Below are positions 25,001-39,667 of a stretch of DNA of 64,000 nt, one piece after another; position 1 is the first letter of the stretch, and each line of letters starts with the position of its first letter. The stretch spans positions 1,083,998-1,147,997 of the forward strand of contig SJOL01006423.1 of the NCBI GenBank assembly GCA_004794785.1, read 5' to 3'. The position numbers and the translations under genes are program-made. Source of the stretch: Opisthorchis felineus (taxonomy: Eukaryota; Platyhelminthes; Trematoda; Opisthorchiida; Opisthorchiidae). The notes beneath the pieces were generated by a model. That model was not told the origin of the DNA and did no database searches. It worked only from the letters and a program-made list of their open reading frames with translations.

Positions 25001-28000
25001 ATTCTGACGCAAATTTCAAAGTCACTTCAATTCATCACCAGTCTACTCAAAGTAATGCGTGAAGCCAGTACGACAAAGTGAGTTTTCTTTCCCATTTACC
25101 TGTATCAAACAAAGTTAAACACATTACTGACCAGCAACCGTAAATGCGGTATCTAACCGACCGTGTTTTGTTCAATCATCAGTCGCCCGTGATTTGCACT
25201 GGTATAAAACAGAATTCTAAAATTCGGCCATTCATCATCCTAATCGACCCTTTAGGATCACAGGCTCGCGAAACCTTTAATATGCGATGGTGGTGCCAGC
25301 TGGTTTATGATACATCGTTTTCATTTCTAACTACAAGAGAATGATGGTAATGAACAAAAGCCTGCTATTTTCCTGATCCGGGGCACTCTTCGTAATGATA
25401 TCATTTTACTTCCCACCATAAACCAACTCTTCATATATGTGCTGTCCACCACGAAAAATGTCAAAGGGTAGGAGCTGATGAAATAAAACATGTTGTACAT
25501 CGCAGGATTTAACGCTTGGCTATTTAGGATTACCTTTGTTATGCGCTAATAAAAAATGCTTTTCGTGCAAAACAGATTACTGAAAATCTGGGTGCTGTTG
25601 GTGCGACTCATCTTCCAGGATGAGTTGCTTGTGATCCCAACGATGCATGGTTGGAGACATTGGAAGTTATGGCTGCTAGTCGGAGTCACTTGTGTCCTCG
25701 TTGTTAGCTTCTTTTCAGATTAACCGAGTGAATGTCTGTTGGCATGTGCACCGAGAATAATAGTATCTGCCTAAAATTAAGTATCGTCCTCATCCGCTCT
25801 TATTCTTTTCTTCATAATAGCGTTTTAAAATAGGTTATCGTTATACTGCAGCGAAGCGTCATTGTTGAATGCTGATGTTACGTTTTGCATGATGATATTA
25901 ACGAATACAGATTCCGTCTCTCTTGCATAATAAAGGCAAGTTCTGCAGGCTTCATTACCTCTCATAACCAGTAAACCCTCAGGATCAAGGTACTATCTCC
26001 ACTCACTAACTCCATGGCTGTGTACGTCTCGAAAACCTCCCCCCTCTTTGACCTACCCTTTTATAATTATCACCATACTGATGGAATATACTACTCGTAA
26101 GGTTGCTGGAAACTCATTGGCAGTGCACGATTCGTTTCGCTGTTTAAGGTTCATCAGGTAGGCGCGTTTATTGAGCTTCGATCAACCGCGTGTTCTACTT
26201 GAACACGAAAATTGTACGCAGTTGGTGAGGTGCACTAATTTGACAGCTGAGTTGCTGCACACGGGAAGTGTGTGATGCGTCTACGACGCACACTGTGATA
26301 TCTCGAACATGGTAACAACTGAAATGTGAGATGGCCTTTATAAAACAACATTCAGTTGAAGGGCACTTCAATAATTCGTCAACACCAACTTAATTTGCAA
26401 CTGAGTGTATTATTCCACTGGCTATGTCATCGTTTTTAGTTTGATAATAAAAACCCGAAGTTTGTACTCCTTAATATATGTAAGCAATATATGTGTGCGA
26501 AGTGGGTTGAGAATAAGGAATGTGTTACTTTAGGCCATTAAGGACCACTATGTAGGTGAAACTAGAAGGCAAAGGAAACCACGAAATTCGCTTTTTTTAT
26601 TAGAAGGAAAATAAAACACCTGAGCATAGAAAAATTAGACCATTTGGCGCAGAAAACACAAGTCTTGTGTTGTTTCCCACCGCACGGGTTCAAATGCCAC
26701 CTTATTCTGTCAGATCTCCGTGGAGAGCGGCTTGAAAAGCTTTTACCAATTGCCGAAAAAATGAAGTTAATTAAAACACAAAAAATACTGGTTTTGTCCG
26801 TAGGGTTTGCTATAAAGTTGTCCCTCCTGCAGGTAAAAATATGTTTAATTCATGCACTGTTGAAACAACAGGTTTGAGTAATCTTGAAGACGAGGCGATT
26901 CAGCAGTCCCGTTGAGTGCTCCCATGTAACCAGTTCAACCCAAATCGTCCACACATCAGCTCAGAATATAAATCTAATGGGGCCAGCCATTGTCAGGCAG
27001 GTCATAAACATGCACCACCAACGATGATACTTCGAAGGGATTATAGGGTTAGCATGGTTTACTTCATCCAAAACAAATTGAATTAACCTGGCGTATCATC
27101 TACATTACAGCTACCATCATCAGCATCATCATTTACTTCCCTGGACATTACCTGACAGCAAGTGGTCCCTCTTGCAACTGATTCGGTTTATCACAAAAGT
27201 GAGCTATTTGAAGGTCAGAAGCCCTCTTATATGGGCTGTGGAGAAAATAAATGAGAAGTGGCGCTTTTGGTAGTAAGTGTAATACAGTATGGATTGGCGT
27301 TTGTCAGTGACTAAGATATCATAACACTTTAGAAAGTGTATTATTTTCTTCAGTTGGATGCACGGTATCTACCACTCATGCTAAACGTGCAGATTGCAGC
27401 TTTGCCTGATCGTCATACATCCCTATTCAGTGCGGTTATGAATGCTCAAAATCACTCGGTCCGTGAGTCTCTATCGATATCCATAGTATATGACCTGGTA
27501 GCCGAGGTCGGCATGTCTGCATTGAGGGCGGTTTCCAGTGGGCATATTTTCTGCACATGTTTATGCAAGACAAATTGTTGTACTGTCAAACTACTAACAC
27601 TGAAGATTGGTTTAACGGAAGCCACTTTTCAGAGCGAGCTGAGGTCGATTTATTTTGAGGACCATGGGGATTGCCCACGCTATGTAAGGCAAACAATTGC
27701 GTCGGGATTAACCAGGTAATTTCTTCCCGGGCTTGTACGGCTAGCCAATATTCAGTAACCTGTCTTAATCAGCTTGAAAAACGCGCTAGTTTGACACAGA
27801 TTACTGGGCATTTCTATGCCTTAAGTGCTTCGGGTCAAACAACATTCGAAAAAAGTTCGTAACGTAGAAGAACAACCAATCAATCGGTAAGGTAATAATA
27901 AACCCTGGTGCTGTTAATCCAAGCACTCCACACACGTGGCGGCCACAGGAGGGGAATATATTCTATGTTCGCCAGTTCCTGGAACATATGAACTGTTTTG

Positions 28001-28469
28001 CATCGCAGATAAAATAAATCACCAGAATTATCAGTAGTCTCATTTGCTGGGTAGGTAAGTGGTAGTTGTCTGGCTATTTTCATTCCACGTTGCTTACAAT
28101 TTGACCAGGTCACCAGGATAAAGTAATAAGAGTGGTTGTGCGGTGTCCGCATTGTATTTCTTAGGATTGAGCTCGAACATATTTTGCAGACTGTGCGCTG
28201 TGCGTTTAGGTTGATAAGTAGAGAGATACAAGGGTACTTGTAGAGTTCTTCTTTTAACTGAACGTTTCGATCAGCATGGATAACCTTTGGCCAGGAACAA
28301 AATAATCGGAAACCTTTTAATTCCAATTATAGTTACCCATCTTCAGTTACGGTATCCACATCACCTGGTCACGTATTGACTGGCTCCTCAAATACAATTT
28401 GCACTCGTACGGTAATATTGTACTTCCTGTGGGCTACTCACAGGTTGTTGACAGTATGAGGAGATTTGG
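25001..28469. other. No recognisable gene outside the 26.1 kb repeat
   Basis: The longest plus-strand frame (27,336-27,719, 127 codons) shows no family resemblance, and neither does the minus frame 27,880-28,326. Confidence 0.5.
26095..26425 (-). mobile_element. Decayed hammerhead/PLE repeat copy
   Basis: On the minus strand, GCCTAC-CTGATGA (26,151-26,163) and GAAAC (26,134-26,138) survive. Stem II has become unpaired and stem III reads ACGAATC in place of ACCGGTC. The flanks match the family: a GGTTGCTGGAAA end, and an arm-like end (TTGCAACTGAGTGTATT) near 26,395-26,411. Confidence 0.45.
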
Positions 28470-28622
28470 AAATTTTCAACTGGGATTTCATTCTGTCAGT
28501 TCAGTGTTCGAATCTTTCTCGACTTTCTTGAGATGAGCAGTGCCGATTATTCCCACTAAGGATGAAACATCTATGTAGTGCTACTCAGTATTTCAGCAGA
28601 GATGAACTTCACTCACATGACA
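28470..28622 (+). mobile_element. tRNA-derived SINE copy, diverged
   Basis: The B-box-like CAGTGTTCGAATCTTTCTC (about 28,500) is followed by TTTCTTGAGATGAGCAGTGC, ACTAAGGATGAAACATCTAT and ATGAACTTCACTCACATGAC, in the family order. Confidence 0.55.
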
Positions 28623-30404
28623 AAATCCCAATATGAAATTCCCAAATCTTCTCAGAATAAAAACTATCTAAGTAAAAATCAAATTTCATTCGCTCGCCCG
28701 CGTTCGACCACCCACTAACGATAATACGATTTCAGGCATCTGCAACTAGTTGTGAAACTGCACGAAAAGTTTGGTTAGTGAAAGCGTCATCACTCATCAA
28801 ATTACATTCAGGTATGAATACAAGTCACACTTCGCATAGCAGTGGCATGACAATTGTGTTCTGGATGGTTTAAGCAATGGAAGTCTGGTCAACCAACGTT
28901 TTCAATGAATCTGCGCAATCACCTGGTAATCTTAGGAGGGCGAACGCATCGCTTGACTGCGGGGCTGAGTTGAGATGATGGAGAGTATGTCATCAAAGTG
29001 CACTGGTTGCATACAAACAGCGACAGATAATGTGAAAACCACCGTCATTTGGTCCAAGCAAACGCAAGGGGCAGTTGTGCTTTGGGGTGGGAGACTGTTT
29101 GAGCACACATCATGTGAACTACACAGTTGGATAACCGTTCACAACCTCATTCAAAGTGTGACAGTGTAAACGAACGCATCAGAATTCCTCACCAGCGTGA
29201 CTGTTTTTAGGGTGTAGAACACTCAACTCAGAATAAGAGAAAAACCGAAAATTTCAAGGCGTATCCTATTCCCGCTTCCAAGTGATTCATCACCATTTTT
29301 CCCTGGTATGTTGGAAGGCTGCATCATTCATCGGTTAGCCCGCCACCCGTAGTCAATGTTCTCCTGTGGATTCGAAACCTTATAGTGTGCCTTCCTCTCA
29401 TATTATCAACGATTGGGTCAAAAAGGAAATGAAACATTGGCTACCCTTGTTGGACCTCGGTTTAGTTGAAGAAAGTCCGTAACTGTCCACTACCGATTAC
29501 TCTGCCTTCTAACTATGTGTACATCCCTGTAAAGATGCAATCGCGAAGTGATCAAAGTGTAAACAAGCTCTGCACTCTGTACATCAGTGGGCGGTTGACA
29601 AGATCCCCTTCAGCAGCTGGGTGTCTTCGGAACGTTACCCTAAAGCATTTTCGAATCAAAGTAGAAAGTAATGCCAGCAGAACTAGAGACGATCCAAAAC
29701 ATGCCGGATTTCTTATGCTGGCGGAATTTACAGCGCCTGTCCGTTCGCTTTCAGTTATACGACGATCAAAAACCGTGATCTTCAAAGCGGAAATGCCGTG
29801 ATGAAATGATACTTTTGGGTAGATGTGGCCCACACATGCGCAAGTGAACCTTCAGACAGGCACACATCAAAGACTGGCTTACACTGCAACGTTTTCTTCA
29901 CCCGGAGAGCAAAAGGTCATGAGTTTTGTGCTGTGAAGCGTTAGGATGGTGTAGCACCAGTCTGTGTGACGATGTTAGCTAAAATTACCGGATTTGTCCA
30001 CGGAAACATCAGGTAATTCATAGCTCAAGTGGTGGCATTTATGCCAGTTGGGATTACCTATATTCGTGTAAATAGCTTATTTATTTCAACCAATCTTTAA
30101 TTAGTTTCCGCTTCTTTAGAACCAGCCACATGTGTTCTGTTTTGGTGGCTTAGGTTATCTCAACACCACGTTCGACTTCAATGGGTTGTTTTACATTACT
30201 CTGTCGAGCTTGTGAAGCACTTACTGGCTGGATCAACTTTGAGCAGTAGAGGCGGATGAGCATGCTATTATGACACCGTGGGTCAAGTGTTCTGGCCGCT
30301 TGGGTTTCACACCTTTGGAGAATGAAAAAGATCATCCCTGTTCCAGTCCGATCTCAAAATGAAATGAAATACACCAGTAAACCTTTTGAAAGAAACTATT
30401 CACG

Positions 30405-30760
30405 AGTTTACCGAAAGCCCTTCGATAGCCCATGATCGGTTGCGCCTTTCTTGGGGCTAATCAAGTAGGTGCAGTCTCCGAGTTTCCATCAACCATATGT
30501 TCTTCTTCAACCCAAATTTTATGAACTTTGTGAACTATACTCAGTTGCACACGAATTTGGTTCTAACAGAACTCTCAGCCACATCCAGCAGAATCTCTCG
30601 TCTATGATATTCTCCAACTGAATGTGCAGCACACAGGCCGCCTCACGTTTCAGTTGGCACGATATTCAAAATATCGTGGTATGTTTTCTTGAAGGATTCA
30701 TTTGAGATACAACTGAGTCTCCCATTAAGACCAAATTGTGTACTTTGGGAAGTGAGCCTC
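30405..30760 (-). mobile_element. Decayed hammerhead/PLE repeat copy
   Basis: The minus strand carries the family's leader, a mutated hammerhead (30,428-30,470; TTGATTA for CTGATGA and GCAAC for GAAAC), and the arm with CAGCAGAATCTCTCG. An arm remnant in the other orientation follows near 30,700-30,755. Both catalytic blocks are changed, so it should be inactive. Confidence 0.5.
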
Positions 30761-31859
30761 ACACAATTGTCCTAAATTGTTATTGTAGCAGGGGCAACGC
30801 CGAATATATATGTATATTCCATATACCAGCTGTCATGGTGATCAAAGTAGACGCCTACATTTACTAGCGTTGATCCCTCTGGCTTAGACAACGAAGAGGT
30901 CTGCAGGAAGTCGTGGAGATGAAGAGTACATTGTTACTCCGTCTAACTGTCCATAAAACCTGCAGTCGAATGGAGAATGTAGCTAAAGCGTAATTCCCGT
31001 TATCCGGAGATAATATAGGGGGTATATCAACCTCTTCTGTGTTTTCAGTAAAGATATTTTGCGATAATATCGTTTTTCCTAAATTTTCCGGAACAGACGT
31101 GAAACTATGTTGCCCGTTACTCCCAACCGCAGCCAATCGAGTACTAAAATCAACTAAAAACGGAGTGGTTGTAAGTGACTGTCTTGAGCTCAGAATTGTC
31201 ACTTCTCATGGTGCGGAATCAGATTGTGACCTGATTTGTGTCCGTGTTTTGCTCGTTCCCTTGCGACCTACGATAACCTCATTCATCACTGTGACTTCGT
31301 TGCATACAAAAAACAATCGTCAAAACAGCCTATCAGCAGCAATTGTCCAGACGGTTATTGAACACAAATCATCAAGTCGCCTGAACAAGGACTTGTCTGA
31401 AATTTGGAATGCAGTGGGTGAGGCGAGTATGCTTCCATATGCCTCAGATTTTCCGGAAGTGAATGTTTTTGGAAAGGAATAAACTAAAACAACGATCCTG
31501 TCCAAAGTCTCTGCTTCATTTAAGGACCGGGGACAGGGCATAGTTGCAGTCTGGAGAAACTCATTATTGAGCTTGGAAAACAAAACGTATAACACCTGAG
31601 TGAGAGTATCAGTGAGGCATCAGTCGAGTCACAGGTATTTCTAAGTAGCTAACAGGTACCATCCCACGCAGATCTATCTGCATTCACCAGGAGCAGCGTC
31701 GTGAAAATCAAGTAGAGTTCCGTCCAGGTACTAGACACATTGGCGATAATTTTACATTTCGATAACTCCCTTAACATCACCAAACATATGTGAGGCTGAA
31801 ATTAGTATTTCCTTAGGTCTCGAAGGAACGCTCGGTTCAGATGATCCTGCTACTTTATG

Positions 31860-31898
31860 ACTGTTGAAGAGTTCTCAGCAACCTCATGAATGGCACAA
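31860..31898 (+). repeat. 3'-end fragment of the hammerhead/PLE repeat
   Basis: TGTTGAAGAGTTCTCAGCAA, then CCTCATGAATGG, matches the family's 3' block. It is a short fragment with no core. Confidence 0.35.
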
Positions 31899-33314
31899 AG
31901 TTATCTCAGGAAATACTCTGGATCGTTCTCGTGAATTCGTAGGAAGATCATCTGAGTACCCGCAAGGCAGGGATCAGATACTTTGGCCTCATCCACATCC
32001 CTCTAAACTCGTACAATGACTTTTTTTTGCACACAGCGACCGGACAAAGTTTGTGAACAGAAAAATACATCGATAAAGAAACATTTCATGCGGCTGTTAA
32101 GAAGGCAGTAGACCAACAACGCACTGGTTAATGGAGAAAACAAACCAAATAGTACCTGGTGAAATGGGCTGGAAAGACTTGAGCTCGTGGTTTGCCATGG
32201 TAAGTCTAAGATTCCTCCAAGCTTCAAATTGATTTCGGGTTGTCAAAAGCAATTTGCTTCATGCTTGCTGAACGGAGTTCAACGGCCAACACCAATTACA
32301 TTTAGGATGACCAGGTTAACTGCGCTGTCATAGAGTGTAGGACAAATTTACAACTGCCTGTTGAATAATTCCGAAAAATTTAACGTACGGTAAAAGAAAT
32401 ATTTCTAAGTTGTCAGTGATGTTGCCACAAGGTAGACGTTGCACTGAGAAGCCATTGGCGCGCAGTCAGCTTGAAACATTGTTAGGATGTGTTCAGCACA
32501 CTTGCCCACATCGTGGCAATATTACTATAGATGGTGTGTCCCCATACACGAAGCTCAAAATTCCAGGTCCATTGTTTCTTCCGAATCCTATCTCTCCTGG
32601 ACGGCTAACCCTGTACCACGAACTTTGGCACATTCGCCCACAAATAGGGGACGCAGTTGCACTCACAGTCGGTTTCACGAAATCGGGTCGGTCAACAAAA
32701 AAACCCAGTAACAATGTCTTTTAGGTTGCCTCAGTCCACCGAAAGTGACGCTGAAACCCAAATATAGGCCACTGTTTGGCGTGATCCATCAGGTGCTCGA
32801 TAGGGCCAACAATTCCAAATTACGTTTATGCTCGAAAAAATTTGTTTCATAGTAAAAAAGTACATGGAGTTATATCTATCTATTCATATCAGGGTTAGTG
32901 ATCTAAATCCACCCAGTTCCTACCGACATTCTGCACATAAGACTGTCTCACAGTTTATTTTCCCTGATAACATAAAGAGTTGCAAAATAAGCTCGAAATT
33001 TGTCATACTGAGCGACAAAACTTTAGTGATAAGACGAACTAGGTAGATTCATACTCACATGACCAACCCCTTTTTATTAATATTTTGATCAACAGCTCGG
33101 GGATTAGCATGATAGCATCTATCACGTTCACTAAATCCTCTCTGCTAAATCCTCCCCTCGTGAGGAAGCAGATCAAAAGCAACATTCCAGCGGTCGAAAT
33201 GTAATTGCTAGGCACATGTCCGTCCCGCTTCACAACGACGCGGGCAGTGACGATGTCACCGCGATTAGGGCTCAGTGAAAGACTTTATCACTAAGTGTTA
33301 CACAATGTGGCCGA

Positions 33315-33392
33315 TGACACGAAAGGGTCATGGAGTTTGATTCTTTCCACTTTTCTCAAGTAATGTTGGATGGAACAGCTGTAGACGGAGGG
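33315..33392 (+). mobile_element. SINE fragment with internal deletion
   Basis: GGGTCATGGAGTTTGATTCT resembles the B-box region of the SINE family, and GATGGAACAGCTGTAGAC resembles the later body. The stretch between them is shorter than in complete copies. Confidence 0.35.
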
Positions 33393-34611
33393 ACTTTGTA
33401 CACCAGTCTTTCAGGCTGAGCAGTTAGCCAACATCTGTTAGTGCCGGAGGCCCCTGGTTCCCCACCCCCGGAAGACTGATAAAAAAGGATGGAAAATGTC
33501 ATCATGGTTGGTTTTAGTGATCATAATTTGTTGACAGCCTTTAAGCTGTCAACTTTTTGTTCATTTCTACAGCTAAACAGTCTAGCAGAAAGAGCCGAGC
33601 GAGGCTTGTAACCCTCCACTTTGTGAAGAATCTCTACAAACGGTCACGTTTTACCAACCAGGTGATATTTATTGGTTATCAGATCATATTTTGAATGCCA
33701 ATGTCTTCAAAACACTCATTTTTAGATTAATATTATACTTTGATCTAATATAATATCAAAATACTTTCTGGCTGAATTCACTATATAAAAGCCGTCTAAT
33801 ATATCGCTAAGATATTAAGGTAATTGCCTCGATGGCGACCTACTTGTGAATTTGCTGAAAAGTCTCGGATGGCACACCACAGACTTCGGAAATGTTGGAA
33901 CATATCAGGTGAGGACACATGCGAACGTGCCGCTAGCATGAGGTGGTAACCTGGTGTAAACCAGCGAATGACCTGGTAGTCATTAGAGACGCTGCTCGAA
34001 AGAAGTTTAACTTCGCCTCTACTGATATGGAATGGCAAAAAGCCTGAAAATGAAATATGTTGTAATCGCTTATCTTAGTTGTTTTTTCACCTCATCTTGG
34101 TCACCTCACCGAGTAAAGTACATAAATGAACTGAGGTAAGGCAACACACATAAGTTGGTATGAAGGAACTTTTGATAATGTTGTTGGTCGTAATTCTGGG
34201 GAGCACAAGGATAGAGGTGGGATGAGATGTGGAAATTGCAGTGCGCTGTAAGTATGAAGGGTCTTTTGTTGTAGCAGCCTTCCCGAGGGTAAGTTGAATA
34301 ACGGAAATTATCACTTACAATCGAGCGTCCGAAAAAGCAATGGCGGAAACTAATTGCAGGAACATTAATTTCGATAAGAGGTCAAGTGGGATTTCAACGG
34401 CTAAATAAATGGTGAGTGATTAGGCGAATTCAGAGTCTAACGATTAGAGACATTTGGTAAAAATACATGCTTTACCAGATGTTCCAAACCACTTGTGCTA
34501 TCTCCACAGGCGGTACTTCACAAGCAGTATGAAAAGTAACCTGGTTGCACGAGTATGTGGGGGTTTTGGTCGACAGTGGGTTTGTTTTGTATTACCAGAT
34601 GAGTGGGTAGA

Positions 34612-34767
<156 letters not shown>

Positions 34768-36014
34768 GTACTTTGCTGATTCTTTGTGAATGACAATATA
34801 CGAGCACAATCACAAAGCAAAGGTGAATAGCAAATGAAATTTTCAAAAAGCAGGGCAAGGAAGTAGGAAAGTCTCTGTGAACTGGGGCTTTGAAGGTCTT
34901 ATGCTAAGGAATAAACGCGCTGAAAACAGAATAAGTGAATCTTTATACACAGTGATACGGTCACGCAAACTTTGGACGAAATCCCTTTGAACTGACCCAA
35001 TAACAACTAACTTTTTATTGTTAATTGGGTATGAAGAGACGGGTTGCGGATTATGCATTTTTCAGTCTGAATATTATCATATTCAAAAGTCACAACTTAA
35101 GGGCAATATGATCAGAATTATACAAGGTGCCACGTTCTCTTAGATTCAGCTGTTTAAACTAAGGTGCACAGTTTGTATTTAACGAGCGGCGGTCTTTATG
35201 CAAGTCGAAATAAATGGTAACAACTTGTCAAATGCATGTTTTTACTGACCTTGAACTAACTTGGTATTATTGATTCAACAATATTCCCTTCCCAGTTCTA
35301 AATTTAGTCAGCTATTTTTGTTTATGTGGCAAAACATAATTAGACAGGATGATTGTGTAAATGACCTTCGGAAGCCAGTGAACTAACGAAGGAACACCGA
35401 AACGATAGAGGTAGAAATTAGTACCGTTGGTAGTTTACTTGAACACGTAAAGACAACAAACCTACTCGCCCTTCATGATAACCCGGAAACAAAGACTGAC
35501 TTAGGCTTTGCTAGAATGGTCGGATTTCGATGGGTAGAATACTTAATCTCTTACGATTTGCTTGCATAGGCGAACCGTTTCGTTGGAAAAGAAACGAAAT
35601 GCGGTTATTTGCTAAAGATGGCTTCCAACGCCCGTGATATTTTGATGACTTTTGATGAAACAAGGCGTTCTGAAGTGAAGGTTGTTTGGAAGGTCCATCA
35701 ATTTGGCAGATAAGACTAATTTCTGGAAGGCCCGCTGGATATTGACAGAATAGAAATCTATTTGCCAGTGAAGCGACCCGTCTTGAAAGTGCCCACCTCT
35801 ACATCTGGGTATCTGAAGTTGGAACCGTTAATGTTTTCGCTATAGGCCGAATCTGCTTTGATACGTCTTGAGATATGATATACTTGTGATCTGGCCTCTT
35901 GATCCTTAGTGTTCACCACCAATGTGACTGGTAAGTAGATATCAGACTTATATAAAGGGTCCTGAAAAATCATCCTACAAGGCTTTTTCTTTCCTCAATG
36001 AGACCAATCATGTG

Positions 36015-36080
36015 GCTGTGGCGGGATTCGATCGTCTGATCTTCAGGGTCAAATTCACACCAAGTGTGCGCCATTTATAT
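36015..36080 (-). mobile_element. tRNA-like sequence, probably a SINE head
   Basis: On the minus strand an A-box-like TGGCGCACACTTGG (36,060-36,073) precedes CTGAAGATCAG and a B-box-like GATCGAATCCCGC (36,021-36,033). The D-arm spacing is off, which suggests a decayed tRNA-derived element. Confidence 0.4.
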
Positions 36081-36369
36081 GCATGCACAGCGCACTTTTT
36101 ACTGTACTTTCGATCCCGAACCACAAGTTCATTATACCTGACCATTTGAAACGCCCCGCACCAAGTTATTACTATTACTATTACTGCAGACAAAGAGTCT
36201 CTTCCAGTTGCGTGACGTGAACTGGTTGAGAGCCACAACTGATTACTCCTTGGTGGGGAGTCCTTTCTGTAAGTGAAGCCAATGTATGCTGGAAAGCGGA
36301 GAAGCACTGCACAGCTGTTTTATCCTTATTTAGGATTGGTCTAAGTGCGAGTTGACCACACCGCTGATC

Positions 36370-36548
36370 AGTCGCTCATGGCCGAGTGGTTAAGTGTTCA
36401 AACTACTAGCCGGGAGATCATGGGTTAGAAAGTCTCTGGAATTTCGTGAGATGCGCATTTCTGATGATTATCAATAAGGACAAAACGGCTGTACAGTGCT
36501 TCCCGGCTTTTCAGCGTAGATTGTCTCAACTTACAGGACGAAGCAACC
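36370..36548 (+). mobile_element. tRNA-derived SINE, nearly full length
   Basis: A perfect A box TGGCCGAGTGG is at 36,379-36,389. AGCCGGGAGATCATGGGTTA covers the B box, which is mutated (GGGTTAGAAA for GGGTTCGAAT). The body has GAATTTCGTGAGATGCGCAT, GGACAAAACGGCTGTACAGT, CCCGGCTTTTCAGCGTAGAT and a tail ending CAACTTACAGGAC. It is the most complete member in the window. Confidence 0.7.
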
Positions 36549-39500
36549 ACGAAAATTACCAAATCACCTCACATTACCAATAATTACTATTCCTTAGAGA
36601 TCTCTACGGAAAATCTATGTAATCTTACCAGTGCAACAATATCCATAGCTTTTCGGACATGAACTACAAAGGAAAACTTTTGAGTCATTTGTTTGGTTTG
36701 CATGATACTAAACTGAAGCTTATCCGGAAAACTGAGCGCAAACAGAGCTAGCCAATTTCCTACGCAAATATCTTAGTGAACACCCAATAACGGGACCAAG
36801 CAGGCTAAAGTCTCTACCGGTCTGTTTGGCCAGTTGAAATTTAGGAGCAAAATGGTTCCAAAAGTCACCCACCATTTGTCTGCGGCGGGAATTAAGTGCA
36901 ACGTTCATGAAGACACGCTCCATCATTGGCCGCTAGAACAACAATTATCTCAAGGCTAAAGTGCCGATAGACGAGTCCGTGATTGTTTTCCACTCATTTA
37001 TTCGCGATAATCTCACAAACTCTATTTCCCGCAACTCGGCTCTTGTCTTAAACACTGTGATTCTTTAATCAGTTCGAACAAAACGGCGACACCAACGTTG
37101 CTTTCGGACGAATTCATCTAGCGTAATACTTTTTACTGTAAAACGTTCAAAACGGAATTAAACAAAACAAGTTACGGGACTTTTTCGTCCATACAAAACT
37201 TTAAACGACTGGTGAATAAACTGTTGGAATTCTCAACTCTTTCTGTGCGCATCGCGCAGGGCTGAATCGAGTTGAACCGATTTGAGAAATCGATTCAAGG
37301 AACTTCAATCGGTGTATCTGACTGATTCGTGCTATTCTGTGACTGAACAGCCCTGCTCAGCTCTGACTTGTCCCGACCGGGTGCTTGGTGATTGAAGTTT
37401 TAATTGCACCTCGCAGGAAGTTAATTTAGGTTCATCTAGTACTGTATTGTAGTACTGTTTGAGCAGGTGTTCTTTCAATCGGGTTTCTTGTCTGCTGTCA
37501 TTTCTAAAGACGTATGCCACCACAACTACAAAAGAATAGGTAGACCAGTGACTGGTAAATAAAAGTGACTTACACGTTTTATTCCGTTCCACTGGCACAG
37601 ATCTCAGGAGGGAAAGGGTTTATTTGTTGTAACGAAAGCAGAATACTTCCGTCCAGGGAGAGAGTTCGCTTCTTAGAATTAAGTCACTATACCTGATGAA
37701 GGCCAAAAGACAAAAATCAACAAGAACGAAGGGTCAGATTCGAGATGGTCGACAGCTTATTCCACCGACCAAAATAATGGTAAGCTTGATCAGTTTCGAG
37801 TCGGATTCAGTGTTTCCTAAGTTACTGTTTTGTTCTTTGCAACGGGGTACCTGACAAATGAAGGACAGTCAATCCTTGTTTGTGCCTTCATAGTTAGGAT
37901 GCAGTCCAGTGTGAACAGGCCTGAGTACACGTCGTATTCAAACGATGACACGACATTCAAATTTTGGATACTCAATTGCGGTCCAGTTTTCTGTTAGCAG
38001 AAGCATAATCTGGTATCTGTAATAGTCATGAGGTCAATCTTAAAAAACCTCATCATTTCAGACTCTACCAGAAAGCTTCCTTCGAGCGACCATTAAGTAC
38101 AAACAGGAATTTTCATCCCCGTAGGCAAGTTGAGAAGAACCCTCTCGAGAACAGAGGGGAGATTGGATGCAATGAAAGAGACAATTACGATCTACAAACT
38201 TCAATTTAATGACTATGATAAACCTTGTGTTGGTCAGCCTGGACGAAAACCTGCCACCAAATTACGCGAACCAATCAGGTGGAGGAAAACTGGATCACGA
38301 AGCAAGAAGAAAACGCACCAATAATAAGGGAGAAACAGGACTGTCAAATTAAAGCCATCCAACGAACCAGCCAGACTGAAGGATAGGGGACTCAGACTCC
38401 AAGGTGATCAAACAAATTACACGGAAGCCGGCTCGTGAGCAGTCAGTCACGTTTATAAACCAAGTAAACTCTGACAGAAGAGGAAGAATTTACCCACCCA
38501 ATCAGCATTGACGATATCACATCAATTGGCGATGAGGCGTTTCAATCTGGCTGTCAATCTCGGTGAACAGACTTGCAGCCAACGAGGAAATTTCCACCCA
38601 TTTTCGCCATGATCCACTTTCGTGGGAAAGCATTGCAGCAAGAAATATGAAAAACCGGGTAAAAATGCAAAAGCCAAACTGTTTTAGTTGAGCAGTATGA
38701 ACTGGAACTCAGCGTTTAGACGAGGTCGAGCTCACTAATCATCTACTGTCCGACTTTCGTTTAGGTCGATATTTATCGTTCCCATGTTCTCACCATAGGT
38801 TTGTAAATTGGCAAACAATGCAACACAATATTGAGACCGATTGTAATGAAAAATTCATGCAGTGATTTGTGATACCCACCGATCACTTCGAAAGTGATCC
38901 TTGTAGGAGCACCGTCAAACCGAATGTTCTCACTTGTAACTTTATCCGTAGCCTTCAAAATTTTGTTTTCATTGGGATCACCGTTTCACCTTATCATATG
39001 CTCCACTCCATATTGCATGCATCAGAATCAATAGCTTTTTTACACCCCCAGCTCAATAAGATCACAACCAAAGACATAGAGTCTACAGCCAGTTTATCTC
39101 TGTCGGTGGTGTTTCCTATCCACTTTGGAATATCCCGTTGTAGGAGACATTGGAAGTTTTTTGCTACATCCCAACCCATTCTATTCCCACTCGGGTCGCA
39201 GCGCCTCTTCTTAGCACATTACTATTACCCGAACACTATTCGGTCGATTGTGACCGCAAATCCCTACATTTAAAATATCCCTTCTCGTCGGACTGGTAGT
39301 GGTGATCGATGTGCACTGACCCCCACCCATTTCTCTACTTTCAATCTGAACTACTCATAAGTAGCGTATAACTATGCAAAACAATCCACTGCAGTGTCGT
39401 TAGATGTCCGAAGTATGCTTCCAAATGTAATGCAAATCCGATCAGGGACTTAGTCGAATATATAGTTAGCAAACATGTCGACACTTCTCCAGGCTTCACA

Positions 39501-39639
39501 AGAGCAACTCCGGTTGATTTTCTGCATCCTTCGCATCTGATTCCATCCAAGCTGTCTGTGCCAATATCGTGAGATGTGTGATCGGCCCCGACCATCAACC
39601 TTATGCTCCAAAACTTACTCATCATTCCTAATACACCAC
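36549..39639. other. No recognisable gene
   Basis: The isolated CCTGATGAAGGCC near 37,692 resembles one block of a hammerhead, but no GAAA block or stem I follows. The open frames near 38.8-39.3 kb match no family I recognise. Confidence 0.5.
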
Positions 39640-39667
39640 TCAAATGGTTGTTGAAAATTCTTCGGCA

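Noticed and set aside
31039..31482. 147-codon open frame on the plus strand, with an overlapping minus-strand frame
   Set aside because: It begins at GTG, has no domain, and both strands are open at once. No splice context was convincing.
37688..37712. CCTGATGAAGGCC as another hammerhead
   Set aside because: No GAAA block, stem III or matching stem I strand follows within a sensible distance.
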